Shown here: one piece after another, positions 18,129 through 26,605 of the stretch
Numbering within the stretch: the stretch's first letter is position 1
Layout: the number at the start of each line of letters is the position of its first letter
Source of the DNA: Solirubrobacterales bacterium
GTDB lineage: Bacteria; Actinomycetota; Thermoleophilia; Solirubrobacterales; Solirubrobacteraceae
Assembly: GCA_013815355.1 (NCBI GenBank)
Contig: JACDGG010000001.1
Location: 35,175 to 99,174 of the forward strand
Direction: 5' to 3'
DNA length: 64,000 nt
Position numbers and translations under genes: made by a program
Notes under the pieces: generated by a model
Told to the model about the DNA's origin: nothing
What the model saw: only the letters and a program-made list of their open reading frames with translations
Database searches by the model: none

Positions 18129-19598
18129 ATGTCGCGTGCCTACCGCGTACCGAGGCTCCAGATCTGCCTGCTGGTTATCAGCGTGATGCTGTGGAGCGCA
18201 ACCGTCGCATTTGCCGCCGGATCAGCTTCGGGCAGAGCTCACGTCTCCGCTCGCTCGCACGCGAAGTGCGTGGCGCCAGCGCACCGACGTGGTCACGGCG
18301 CGAACGCCAAGGCGTGCGCCAACAGAAGCGCTAGGCACAACGCGATCAAGCGGGCGGCGCTGCGGCGCCGGACGGCCACGAGCCCATCCGGCGCGCCGAG
18401 CTCCTCGCCAGGTGTGCAGACATCGGTGACGTCAGGCTCCCCTCTCGCCCTGTCCGGCCCCGGCTCAGAAGTCGGTTCTCGCGGCGCACGAGGCCTGGAC
18501 GGACCGCCCGTGGTGGTGCCGCCGGTCGAAAAACCGCCCATCGAAAAACCAGTGCCCCCGGTTGAAGAAGTTGTTCCGCCCGTCGAAAAACCGATTCCCC
18601 CGGTCGAAGAAGTGATTCCCCCGGTTGAAGAAGTGGTGCCGCCGATCGAAATCGCCGCGCCGTTTCATTTCTTCGCCGCGGCGAGCTTCTGGAATCAGCC
18701 GCTGCCGGCGAGCGCGCCGCTCGATCCGATGTCGGCCGCGGTGATGGGTGCTTTCAACAGGCTGATCGCCAACGAGTCACCCAAAAACGAATTGAACATC
18801 AACACGACGGCGTGGTCTGTTCCGATCTACACTGTCCCCGCTGGCCAGCCGACCGTCAAGGTTCTCGTCAATAAACCGAACTCATCGGGATATGCCATTC
18901 AGGCGGCGTGGGCCTCGGTGCCGCTGCCGCCGGGCGCCCAGCCCGCGAAAGGCACCGACAAAACCCTTACGGTGTGGCAGCCGAGCACCGACAAGCTCTG
19001 GGAATTCTGGAACTTCGAAACCACGGCCAACGGACCGGTCGCGAAGTGGGGCGGGGCGATGGAAAAGGTCTCCGCGTCCCCCGGCTACTACAGCTCGTTG
19101 TCGTGGCCCGGCTCAAAGCCTCAGTGGGGCTCAAGCGCCTCCTCGCTGGCGATTGTCGGCGGGCTGATCACGCTCGAAGACCTCGAACGAGGCTCGATCG
19201 ACCATGCGCTGGCAATCGCCATCCCCAATCCGCGCGCTGGGGTCTTCGCATCGCCGGCGCAGCGCACCGACGGGTCCTCTCTGGAACCCACCTCGCTGCC
19301 CGAGGGGGCGCACATGCGTCTTGACCCCAACCTCGACCTCTCAACGCTGCACCTCCCGCACCTGGTCCAGATGATGGCCGAAGCGGCACAGCGCTACGGG
19401 ATCGTCGTGAGGGATCGTTCGGCGAACGTGACCTTCTACGCCCAGGACCCGACGCCGACCGGAACCAATCCCTACCTCGGTGCGCACGGGTACTACGAAG
19501 GGCATTGCCAGTGCAAACTGCTCACGTCCTTCCCCTGGAGCCATCTCCAGCTGCTGAAAATGGAACTGCACAGCATGGAAGCGCACGTGGGAGGCTGA
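18129..19598 (+). CDS. Secreted protein with (I/V)PPVE(E/K) repeat stalk, unknown function
   Basis: A 489-aa protein. It has a signal peptide (LLVISVMLWSATVAFA), a basic, Ser-rich region, then about eight repeats of the VPPVEK/IPPVEE kind (about residues 128-178) and a C-terminal globular region starting FHFFAAASFWNQPLP. The architecture suggests a wall-spanning stalk carrying an outer domain with conserved Trp and late HCQC cysteines. I do not recognise the globular family. ATG 18129 has AAGGACG upstream, and the signal peptide begins here, so the longer ORF start is rejected. It is divergent from the propeller gene and sits with other surface proteins. Confidence 0.75.
   Translation: MSRAYRVPRLQICLLVISVMLWSATVAFAAGSASGRAHVSARSHAKCVAPAHRRGHGANAKACANRSARHNAIKRAALRRRTATSPSGAPSSSPGVQTSVTSGSPLALSGPGSEVGSRGARGLDGPPVVVPPVEKPPIEKPVPPVEEVVPPVEKPIPPVEEVIPPVEEVVPPIEIAAPFHFFAAASFWNQPLPASAPLDPMSAAVMGAFNRLIANESPKNELNINTTAWSVPIYTVPAGQPTVKVLVNKPNSSGYAIQAAWASVPLPPGAQPAKGTDKTLTVWQPSTDKLWEFWNFETTANGPVAKWGGAMEKVSASPGYYSSLSWPGSKPQWGSSASSLAIVGGLITLEDLERGSIDHALAIAIPNPRAGVFASPAQRTDGSSLEPTSLPEGAHMRLDPNLDLSTLHLPHLVQMMAEAAQRYGIVVRDRSANVTFYAQDPTPTGTNPYLGAHGYYEGHCQCKLLTSFPWSHLQLLKMELHSMEAHVGG
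18513..18655. repeat. PPVE-coding short tandem repeats
   Basis: Imperfect 18-24-base units around ccggt(c/t)gaagaagtg and ccggtcgaaaaaccg code alternating PPVEE and PPVEK/PIEK. Third-position changes between units show the repeat is older than the 9-bp array at 13371. Confidence 0.8.
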
Positions 19599-19636
19599 CA
19601 GACCATGACACGGTCGTGCAGCGGGGTCGAAGCCTG

Positions 19637-19642
19637 TAGATT
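19637..19642 (+). promoter_or_regulatory. -10-like TAGATT close to a GTG start
   Basis: TAGATT ends nine bases before GTG 19652 and no Shine-Dalgarno sequence lies between, consistent with a leaderless or nearly leaderless transcript. The -35 is not clear. Confidence 0.35.
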
Positions 19643-19651
19643 CAGTACAAG

Positions 19652-20836
19652 GTGTCGACTCTGAAGTCCAGCTCGCAGGCCGAACGACAGCTCATTCTGC
19701 TCAGCGCCGGGACTGAGGCTCGCCGCGAATTGATGCGCGAGCACGCCCGGCGCTTGATGCTGGACGTGGAATGGTCGCGGCTGACCGAGACGCTGCGCTG
19801 GCGCAAGCTGCTGCCGGTCCTCGGGCCGCGTATCCAGGAGCTGGCGCAGGGGTCCGCGAGCAGCGAGTTCCTCGCCGCGGTTGAGCAGGCGCTTGAAGCG
19901 GGACGTCGGCAGGGATCGTTCCTGCAGCTGGTCTGTCAGCGTGTGATGGCGATGCTGGACGGTGCCGGGATACGCTCGGCGCCGCTCAAGGGCCCGCAGC
20001 TGGGTGAGGCGATCTACGGCGATCCCGGGCGGCGGCTATCCGGCGATATCGATCTGCTCGTGGCACCCGAGCAGCTGACGGCGGCTGTTGAGGTCGTGCG
20101 TGCGCTCGGCTATCAGGCCCCCAGGGACTATGTGCACGACCACGGTCTGCCGCTGCTGCACTTCGTGCTCGTCCATACGCGGGAGGAGCTTCCGCCCGTG
20201 GAGCTCCACTGGCGGGTTCACTGGTATGAGCGCAGCTTTGCGCGCGAGCGACTGCTGCCGCCCGTCGGGCATCCCTCCGGGGACTGGCGTCCCGCTCCCG
20301 CCGATGAGCTCGTCGCGCTGCTGCTGTTCTACGCTCGCGACGGCTTTATCGACCTGCGCCTTGCCGCCGACCTGAGCGCATGGTGGGATGCATGCGGAGC
20401 TGGGGTGCGTGCCGGCGCGGTCGACGAGCTGCTCGATGTCTACCCCGAGCTTGCACGCGTGATCGTTGTCGCGCTCAACGTTGCCGAGAAGCTCGTCGGC
20501 CTGCCGGCGGCACAGATCATCAACGGCGCCCGCGCGCACGGCGCGCACGGCATGCGCGAGCACATCGCCGTGCGCCTGGCGAACCCCAACCCGCATACCA
20601 GCCCGTCCCAGCTCTATGCGGACATGGGCTTGATCGACGGGCTGCTGGCGCCGAGGGGGGGCTTTGGCGAATTCGTACGGCGCCAGCTGCTTCCGCCTTC
20701 GGCGGTGTTGGATGAGCAGGCCCGCAACGGGGCAAAACAAAGGGCTCGCTCGCCGCTTGCGCGCTGCGCCGGGATGCTCACGCGCTACGGCTTGACGCTC
20801 GCTCGCCTGGCGCGCTCTCCCGAAGCGCTCTCCTAG
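19652..20836 (+). CDS. Nucleotidyltransferase-fold protein (PF14907-like)
   Basis: A 394-aa protein with the pattern of the uncharacterised nucleotidyltransferase family: APLKGPQLGEAIYGDPGRRLSGDIDLLV, where the two Asp of DIDLLV would bind metal, followed by VELHWRVHW. The family occurs in exopolysaccharide and HprK-kinase/PqqD-containing clusters, and this window has both kinds of locus, so either link is possible; the acceptor is unknown. The stop is two bases from the stop of the convergent polymerase gene. Start GTG 19652 chosen from the ORF limit and the adjacent -10. Confidence 0.75.
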   Translation: MSTLKSSSQAERQLILLSAGTEARRELMREHARRLMLDVEWSRLTETLRWRKLLPVLGPRIQELAQGSASSEFLAAVEQALEAGRRQGSFLQLVCQRVMAMLDGAGIRSAPLKGPQLGEAIYGDPGRRLSGDIDLLVAPEQLTAAVEVVRALGYQAPRDYVHDHGLPLLHFVLVHTREELPPVELHWRVHWYERSFARERLLPPVGHPSGDWRPAPADELVALLLFYARDGFIDLRLAADLSAWWDACGAGVRAGAVDELLDVYPELARVIVVALNVAEKLVGLPAAQIINGARAHGAHGMREHIAVRLANPNPHTSPSQLYADMGLIDGLLAPRGGFGEFVRRQLLPPSAVLDEQARNGAKQRARSPLARCAGMLTRYGLTLARLARSPEALS

Positions 20837-20838
20837 TA

Positions 20839-22221
20839 CTACTGGTAGGTAGCGGCAGCTCGCCGGCCCGCGCGGCTGAGCGCGCTCGAGCGCGCTCCTG
20901 GCTTGATGCTCGGAACGCTGAGCAGGGCGGCGATTATCAGCGCAGCTGCGTAGCAGGTGGGGCTGTCCAGCAGCGTGTTATCCGCGAGTGAGTTGACAAG
21001 GCACCCGACGATCACCAGGAGTGCAAGCGCCGTCGTGTTGGGTGCACGCCCATCCCACTGCCTTCTTCTGAGCAGGACGCGGCGGATCAGGATCGTGACT
21101 GCCCACAGCAGGATCGCCAAGCCAACCACACCGCTCTCCACGAGGTAGCGAACGTATTCATTGTGGGGTGGCTCACCTGCATATTGATCGCCGGGGCTAC
21201 CCGCTTCGGTCGTGGTCGTGCCGAGACCCCGGCCGATGATTGGTGAGCCTTCCCAATCGGGCATCAGCAGTTTCCACTTGTGCACGCGCCAGGCCAGCGA
21301 GCTGCCGTTGGCGCCCGCGTTGATAGGGCTGTTCACACGGGCGATCCGCCGTGCCCCGAGCGGCGTCGCAAGGAAGATCGCGACGATCAGCCCCGCCATC
21401 AGCCAAGGCCCGCCTTTGCTGCGCAACGGGCCGGGGCGCAGCGCTCCGAGCGCGATCAGCATCGCAATCAGCGCCGCGAGGCCATCGACGCTGTAGGTGG
21501 AGAGCAAGGCGGTGGTGAAAAGTGCAAAGAGCAGCACATCGATCGGGCGTCTGTCGCATTCGAAGTACAGCCACAGCGATACGCCGGCGCCGATCGCGAA
21601 GAACATCGCGGCGCTGTTGGGATGTGCGAACGTGCCGTTTGAGCGGATGTTGCCGGCGATGTCCATGCCCGTGTCGGTGGCGAGCTGATAGACGGCGATG
21701 ACGGCCGCGACGAAGCCCACGAACTGCAGCATGCGTGCGGCGTTTGTAGGTGTGAGGGCCCCGCGCAGGTTGTAGACGATTACCGCCAGCGCGATCACAG
21801 ATCCCTCGCGTACGCCCTCGCGAAGCGTCTCTGTTGAGGCGCCGCTCGTGCCGAGGGCGATTGCGGTCCATATGCACAGCCACAGCGAGGCGAGAATCGC
21901 CGGCAGCACGCCCCTGCCTCTACGCGCCAGCATCGCGACCGCGAGGAGTATGAACACGATCGCGATCACGCCCGAGAGGTTGAGCCTGCCGGAGTGGTGA
22001 CTGCCGGGTGAAGAGCGGTTGTCGGTCAGGACACGGACGAGCAGGGCGATGGCGAGCAGCGCCACCCACGGGAGATCGCGACGATCAGCTGCACCGGCCC
22101 GTTCGCGCCAATGCGACCGCGCACGCGGGGATGAAGCGCTCATCGTGCACCCGGGGCGTTGATCGCCGAGCGTGCGGTCTGCGACACGAGCGGCCCAGAA
22201 CGAACGAACGCCGCGCCGCAT
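20839..22221 (-). CDS. O-antigen ligase/polymerase-like membrane protein (Wzy/WaaL superfamily), first copy
   Basis: A 460-aa integral membrane protein with about ten hydrophobic segments (for example VIAIVFILLAVAMLA, LWLCIWTAIAL) and a long loop before EPPHNEYVRYLVESGVVGL, the conserved motif of the Wzy_C/O-antigen ligase family. It probably polymerises or ligates the repeat unit made by the nearby glycosyltransferases on the outer side of the membrane. ATG 22221 or ATG 22143 (MSASSPRA) could be the start; neither has a clear ribosome site. It is divergent from the Wzz/BY-kinase gene, with a perfect inverted repeat between them. Confidence 0.83.
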   Translation of the reverse strand: MRRGVRSFWAARVADRTLGDQRPGCTMSASSPRARSHWRERAGAADRRDLPWVALLAIALLVRVLTDNRSSPGSHHSGRLNLSGVIAIVFILLAVAMLARRGRGVLPAILASLWLCIWTAIALGTSGASTETLREGVREGSVIALAVIVYNLRGALTPTNAARMLQFVGFVAAVIAVYQLATDTGMDIAGNIRSNGTFAHPNSAAMFFAIGAGVSLWLYFECDRRPIDVLLFALFTTALLSTYSVDGLAALIAMLIALGALRPGPLRSKGGPWLMAGLIVAIFLATPLGARRIARVNSPINAGANGSSLAWRVHKWKLLMPDWEGSPIIGRGLGTTTTEAGSPGDQYAGEPPHNEYVRYLVESGVVGLAILLWAVTILIRRVLLRRRQWDGRAPNTTALALLVIVGCLVNSLADNTLLDSPTCYAAALIIAALLSVPSIKPGARSSALSRAGRRAAATYQ

Positions 22222-22234
22222 ACCCTGGAACGTC

Positions 22235-22260
22235 GCAGCATAAGGATTGTTTTATGCTGC
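22235..22260. promoter_or_regulatory. Perfect inverted repeat GCAGCATAA-N8-TTATGCTGC
   Basis: 9-bp perfect arms with an 8-bp centre (ggattgtt) in the gap between the divergent polymerase-like and Wzz/BY-kinase genes. Each arm contains TATGCT reading outward, a possible -10. It is well placed as a shared operator for both genes; the regulator is unknown. Confidence 0.55.
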
Positions 22261-22336
22261 ATTCTCAAAAGTTCTTGTGCATCGAGGCGGTTCTTATACG
22301 CCTGGAGAACTGCAGCGACCTGAGAGGATATACGAC

Positions 22337-23941
22337 GTGCAGCAGGATTCCGAAGCGCCCAGCCTCGAGAGGATCCTCGGCGTCATTCGCCGGCGCTTGC
22401 CCTGGATCGTGCTCAGTGTCGTGATCGTCGCGGGTGCCGCGTATGCCGTCTCCAAGCATCAGACCAAGAAGTACACGACGGGCTCCTCGCTGATTTTCAG
22501 CGAAAACTCGCTCAACCAACAGATCGCCGGGCTCTCTGGGGGTGCCAGCACCAACAGCGCGGGGCTGCTTGCCCAGCAGGCCAACAACCTCGCGCTCGTG
22601 CGAGGCGGCGATATCGCTGAAAAGACCGCGCTTGCGATCGGCCGTGGGGTGACGCCGGGCAGGGTCTTCGGCAGCTTGAGCATCGGCTCACAGGGCGAAA
22701 CCGGCATCGTCAGCATCTCCGCGACCACGACCTCGCCGACGCTCTCGGCCGCGATCGCGAATACCTACGCCGATCAGTTCGTCAAAGAGCGCCAGCAGGC
22801 CGACCGTCTCTACTTCAAATCTGCGCTCGCGCTCGTGCACAAACAGCTCGCGGCGCTCTCGCCGCAGCAGCGGATTGGCCCGGACGGTCTCCAGCTCCAG
22901 AATCGTGCCCAAGCGCTGACGCTGCTGACGGGGCTGAGCCACGGTGACGTGCAGGTCGCCCAGCAGGCGTACGTGCCTTCGAGTCCCTCCTCGCCAAGGA
23001 CCACGAGGAACACGGGGCTCGGCTTGTTCTTGGGTCTGTTGATCGGCGTCGCGCTCGCCTTCATCTTCGACCGGCTCGACCGCCGTGTGAAGGGGCCCGA
23101 GGACCTGGAGACGATCTATGGTCTGCCACTGCTCGGTGTGGTCCCCGAGAACGCCGCCCTGGCGCGCTCGGTGCGTGACAAGAAGGGCCGGCGGTCCGTG
23201 CTGCCGCCTGCCGAGGCCGAGGCGTTCAGCCTGATCGCCGCGCATCTGCGGTTCCTCGACGGCGGGCGCGAGCTGCGTACGATCGCGATCGGATCAGCTG
23301 ATCCCGGCGATGGCAAGACCACGGTAGCCCGTCACCTCGCCGAGGCTATCGCGCGGCTCGGCTCGCGAGTGCTGCTGCTCGAGGTCGATCTGCGCAACCC
23401 GACGGTCGCGCGCCATCTGGACCTGCAGCCCGGCCCGGGTCTCAGCGATGTGCTCAGCAGCGGCGTTGCGATGAGCCCGGCGGTCCAGCACGTCCTGCTG
23501 GGTGACGCATCCGCCGACGGCGCACATGCCCGGATGCTCGACGTGCTCGCCGCCGGGAGCTTTTTGCCACCCAACCCGGCCGAGCTGCTCGCGAGCCAGA
23601 CGATGGAAGCGGTGCTTGAGCAGGCGAGGTCTGAGTACGACCTCGTCGTGATCGACACGCCCCCGCTGACCACCGTCTCCGATGCCTTCCCGCTGCTGAC
23701 CAAGATCGACGGCGTCGTGATCGTTGGCTGGGTCGCGCGCAGCCGGCGTGACGCTGCCGAGCGACTGCACCAGGTGCTTGCCGGTAGCGCCGTGCCGCTA
23801 CTGGGCGTGGTGGCCAACGGCGCGAAGTTGGGGCGCTCAAGCTCCTACACATACGCGAGCGAGGGCAAGCCCTCGCCCGCCGTCGGATCGGTCAACGGCG
23901 CTGCCCCGTCAGGGGATCTCGTGCCAACCGCCAAAGCCTAG
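22337..23941 (+). CDS. Wzz-type chain-length regulator fused to BY-kinase (polysaccharide co-polymerase)
   Basis: A 534-aa protein. The N-terminal Wzz part has two membrane segments (IVLSVVIVAGAAYAV and GLGLFLGLLIGVALAFIF) flanking an extracytoplasmic coiled region, followed by a cytoplasmic kinase domain with Walker A GSADPGDGKTTVA, Walker A' VLLLEVDLRNP and Walker B DLVVIDTPPLT. The C-terminus has only two close tyrosines (SYTYAS), a sparse version of the usual Tyr cluster. I chose GTG 22337 because GAGAGGA lies eight bases upstream; the longer ORF has no such site. It should control chain length of the polymer built by this region. Confidence 0.9.
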   Translation: MQQDSEAPSLERILGVIRRRLPWIVLSVVIVAGAAYAVSKHQTKKYTTGSSLIFSENSLNQQIAGLSGGASTNSAGLLAQQANNLALVRGGDIAEKTALAIGRGVTPGRVFGSLSIGSQGETGIVSISATTTSPTLSAAIANTYADQFVKERQQADRLYFKSALALVHKQLAALSPQQRIGPDGLQLQNRAQALTLLTGLSHGDVQVAQQAYVPSSPSSPRTTRNTGLGLFLGLLIGVALAFIFDRLDRRVKGPEDLETIYGLPLLGVVPENAALARSVRDKKGRRSVLPPAEAEAFSLIAAHLRFLDGGRELRTIAIGSADPGDGKTTVARHLAEAIARLGSRVLLLEVDLRNPTVARHLDLQPGPGLSDVLSSGVAMSPAVQHVLLGDASADGAHARMLDVLAAGSFLPPNPAELLASQTMEAVLEQARSEYDLVVIDTPPLTTVSDAFPLLTKIDGVVIVGWVARSRRDAAERLHQVLAGSAVPLLGVVANGAKLGRSSSYTYASEGKPSPAVGSVNGAAPSGDLVPTAKA

Positions 23942-23951
23942 AGTCCTCCTC

Positions 23952-25442
23952 ATGGCCGGGTTCACAGGCGGCCGTCCCACGGTGGCCGCGTTGACCGTGA
24001 TCTTGGCCGTGTCCTGTACGTGGGTGTGGGCGCGATCGACCTCGAGCGGAGGATCGCCAGCTGCACAGCTCCTCACGACGCCCACGTTGACGCTCGATAC
24101 CCAGCGGCCCGGAAGCGTCTTCAGTCGTGGCGCCGTCGGCTTTTCGACAGAGGCGGGAGAACTCGCTCGCCGCCGGCTGAGCGGTGAGCGCCCGAGCCTC
24201 GTGCGACTGATGCGAATGCTGGGGCCATCGGTGCTGCGCATCGGCGGCAACAGCGTGGATCGCTCATGGTGGACGAGCAAGGGCGAACCGGCTCCTGCGT
24301 GGGCCACGGCCACGATCACGCCGCGCGACCTGGCGATCCTTCACGGCCTCATTCGTGCCACGGGCTGGCGCGTTCTGCTCGGCGTAAACCTCGGCCACTT
24401 CGAACCGGCCCGCGCGGCCGATGAGGCTCGGGTTGCCCAGCAGCGGCTCGGCAGCGGCCTACTGGGGGTGGAGCTCGGCAACGAGCCTGACTACTACGCC
24501 CCGCAATACCGCCCGGCAGGCTACAACGTTGCTGCCTATCTTCGCGACGCCGAAGCCTACGCCGGCGCCCTGAAAGCCCAGGCCCCGGACATCGCGATCC
24601 TCGGGCCGGCGAGCACCCAGACCTCCTCGCTGCTCAGCCAGCTCGGTGGTGCTGGACAGATGTTCTCCGAGCTCACGCAGCACTTCTACGCGAGCAGCAC
24701 CTGTCCGGGCAAGCCGCCGGTCGTTGCGCCGAGCGTGAGCGGGCTGTTCTCAGCGGCCGAGCGCCAGCTGGAGGAACGTGTGCTCGCGATGCTCGCCGTC
24801 GCGGCCGCCGCAGCGGGCCGCCCGACACGAATCGGTGAGACCAACGACACCGCCTGCATGGCGAGCGCCGCGATCAGCCCGGTGTTCGCGAGCGCCCTGT
24901 GGGCCCTGGACTGGACGCTACGGGCTTCCAGCAGCGGCGTCAGCGGGGTGAGCTTCCACGGTAACCTCGGCGGCGTCTGCGGCGCGAACCCCGAGAGCCC
25001 GATCTGTGCCGCCGGTCCCGACGCCGCACTTCGCGGCGAGCTCAGCCCGCAGCCGGAGTACTCAGGTCTGCTCGCGGCGAGCCGACTGGAGGGCGGGCGC
25101 TTCGTGCCTACGAGCATCACCGCCTCCACGCCGCCGGCGAACCTCACGAGCTGGGCCACGCTTGCACATGACGGCACGCTCCGGGTCGCGCTTGAGAACC
25201 TCGCGACCGTGGGTGCGCCTCAGGCCGTGTTGATCCCGATGTTCGGATACACAGCAACCGAGGAACCGCTCGAGGCTCCTTCACCGACAGCGAGACAGGA
25301 TGTTCTGCTGGCGGGAGCGCGTGTCACGGGCAGAGGCTGGCGGTCAAAGCCCAAGCGCATCCGCCACCGGCGCACGCTCCGCGTCGAGATCCCCGCCGCG
25401 AGCGCGCTGATCCTCACCCTAAGACCGCTACACCGCTCCTGA
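23952..25442 (+). CDS. Secreted glycoside hydrolase, GH79-like (clan GH-A)
   Basis: A 496-aa protein with an N-terminal hydrophobic export signal (TVAALTVILAVSCTWVWA) and a TIM-barrel hydrolase domain. VLRIGGNSVD, VELGNEPDYY (acid/base Glu in NEP) and RIGETND (candidate nucleophile Glu) fit clan GH-A and resemble the heparanase/beta-glucuronidase family GH79, including the C-terminal beta-domain. It starts 11 bases after the Wzz-kinase stop, so the two are one operon. It probably trims or recycles an acidic polysaccharide; the substrate is not proven. Confidence 0.75.
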   Translation: MAGFTGGRPTVAALTVILAVSCTWVWARSTSSGGSPAAQLLTTPTLTLDTQRPGSVFSRGAVGFSTEAGELARRRLSGERPSLVRLMRMLGPSVLRIGGNSVDRSWWTSKGEPAPAWATATITPRDLAILHGLIRATGWRVLLGVNLGHFEPARAADEARVAQQRLGSGLLGVELGNEPDYYAPQYRPAGYNVAAYLRDAEAYAGALKAQAPDIAILGPASTQTSSLLSQLGGAGQMFSELTQHFYASSTCPGKPPVVAPSVSGLFSAAERQLEERVLAMLAVAAAAAGRPTRIGETNDTACMASAAISPVFASALWALDWTLRASSSGVSGVSFHGNLGGVCGANPESPICAAGPDAALRGELSPQPEYSGLLAASRLEGGRFVPTSITASTPPANLTSWATLAHDGTLRVALENLATVGAPQAVLIPMFGYTATEEPLEAPSPTARQDVLLAGARVTGRGWRSKPKRIRHRRTLRVEIPAASALILTLRPLHRS

Positions 25443-25459
25443 GAGCCGCGGCTCCGAGC

Positions 25460-26002
25460 TCAGTGGTGGGCTCTACGCCGGGGCGCGAGGCCCGGGAGCC
25501 TGCGCCGCGTCGAGGGCTGGGCCGCCACGGCGTCGGCAATCGCGCTGCGTAGCTCTACGCTGCCGCGACCGAGTTGGCGTCCGTTGCTCGTTCGGCGCGG
25601 CGTGAGCAGGATTGCGAGGTTCGTCTCGGTCGTGACGCAGCGAACGAGGCCCCGCTCGGCGAACCGGGTCGCGATGTCCTGTTGGTGGTTATCGACGTGC
25701 TCTCCGTGCTGAGCCTGACGCGGGATCACAACGGGGGTGTGGCCCGCCTTCAGCGCGGTCATGATGCTCCCGACGCCGGCGTGGCAGACGACGCTGTCGG
25801 CCTGCGCCATCGCCGCGACCACATCCTCATAGGGCATGAACTCGATCCAGACCGTGTTCGGCATCTGCGGCCTGGCGGGGGTGCTCCCGTGTTGGATAAG
25901 GAACTCCCTGCCCCCACACGCCAACGGCTCGACGAGGTCGAGCGCTCTTGGGAATGCCTGCTGGTGGGTGCCGAGGCTAAGAAGGATCAAAGACGGTTCC
26001 AA
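25460..26002 (-). CDS. Alg13/PssE-like glycosyltransferase catalytic subunit
   Basis: A protein of about 180 aa with the C-terminal half of a GT28 fold: LILLSLGTHQQAFPRALD at the start, then CHAGVGSIMTALKAGHTPVVIPR, the UDP-sugar binding signature, and HVDNHQQDIA. The ORF extends much further upstream, but that part lies inside the Alg14-like gene, so a TTG start at 26002 (or 25990) is inferred. It pairs with the overlapping Alg14-like membrane partner to form one split glycosyltransferase acting on a lipid-linked sugar. The last 40 residues are basic and low complexity. Confidence 0.75.
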   Translation of the reverse strand: MEPSLILLSLGTHQQAFPRALDLVEPLACGGREFLIQHGSTPARPQMPNTVWIEFMPYEDVVAAMAQADSVVCHAGVGSIMTALKAGHTPVVIPRQAQHGEHVDNHQQDIATRFAERGLVRCVTTETNLAILLTPRRTSNGRQLGRGSVELRSAIADAVAAQPSTRRRLPGLAPRRRAHH

Positions 26003-26465
26003 ATGCCTGCGCGCGCTTGAAGTAGCGGCGAAGGCCAGGCCACTGGACGATGAACGTGTTTGCAAAGGGGTAGACGAGCCGTCCCGTGAGCGACGGAGAG
26101 GTGATCCTGGCCATCGATTCGATGTAGACGACGTTGACGCCACGCAGGCGCGCCACGATCGCAAACGGCACCGACACCCCGGCTCCCGTGGTCACGATCG
26201 CCTGGATCTCACGGCGACGGACAATCCGCAGTGCCAGGCCGAAGTTGCGGATCAGGTTCCGCGGATTGCGATTGGTGGGGTGGTGTGCCCAGGTCGTCTT
26301 TTCTCCGGCCAGGCGCGGCATCACGTCGGTCGTGCAAAATGTCACCCAGTGGCGGCGCTCTTGCGGCCACAGATCGGCGAGCTGCAGCAGCTCGAGCAGG
26401 TGGCCGCCGTTGGAGGCCACGAGGAGGACCTCGCGAGGTTTAGCCTGCTGGACAGCGGATAGCAT
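25977..26465 (-). CDS. Alg14/PssD-like glycosyltransferase subunit
   Basis: A 162-aa protein with VLLVASNGGHLLELLQL, the Rossmann-type glycine loop, and VVTTGAGVSVPFAIVARLRG, VVYIESMARI: all typical of Alg14 proteins, which anchor the Alg13-type catalytic subunit at the membrane. It starts at ATG 26465 and overlaps the partner gene by about 26 bases, a coupled arrangement seen for such pairs. Role: adding a sugar to the lipid-linked repeat unit. Confidence 0.82.
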   Translation of the reverse strand: MLSAVQQAKPREVLLVASNGGHLLELLQLADLWPQERRHWVTFCTTDVMPRLAGEKTTWAHHPTNRNPRNLIRNFGLALRIVRRREIQAIVTTGAGVSVPFAIVARLRGVNVVYIESMARITSPSLTGRLVYPFANTFIVQWPGLRRYFKRAQAFGTVFDPS

Positions 26466-26605
26466 GATTAAACAACGCAGGAACAGGCCCTAAGCTGTCA
26501 CGGACATTCTGGAGAATGCTGCGGGCGTGCGAACACCTAAAGTCGCGCGGCTGCGGTCGCAGATCCGGATTCTGGCTGGGGAACGTGGCTGAAGGCCCTG
26601 GAATC

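Noticed and set aside
25443-25454. Palindrome GAGCCGCGGCTC as terminator
   Set aside because: No loop and no T-run; too short to call.
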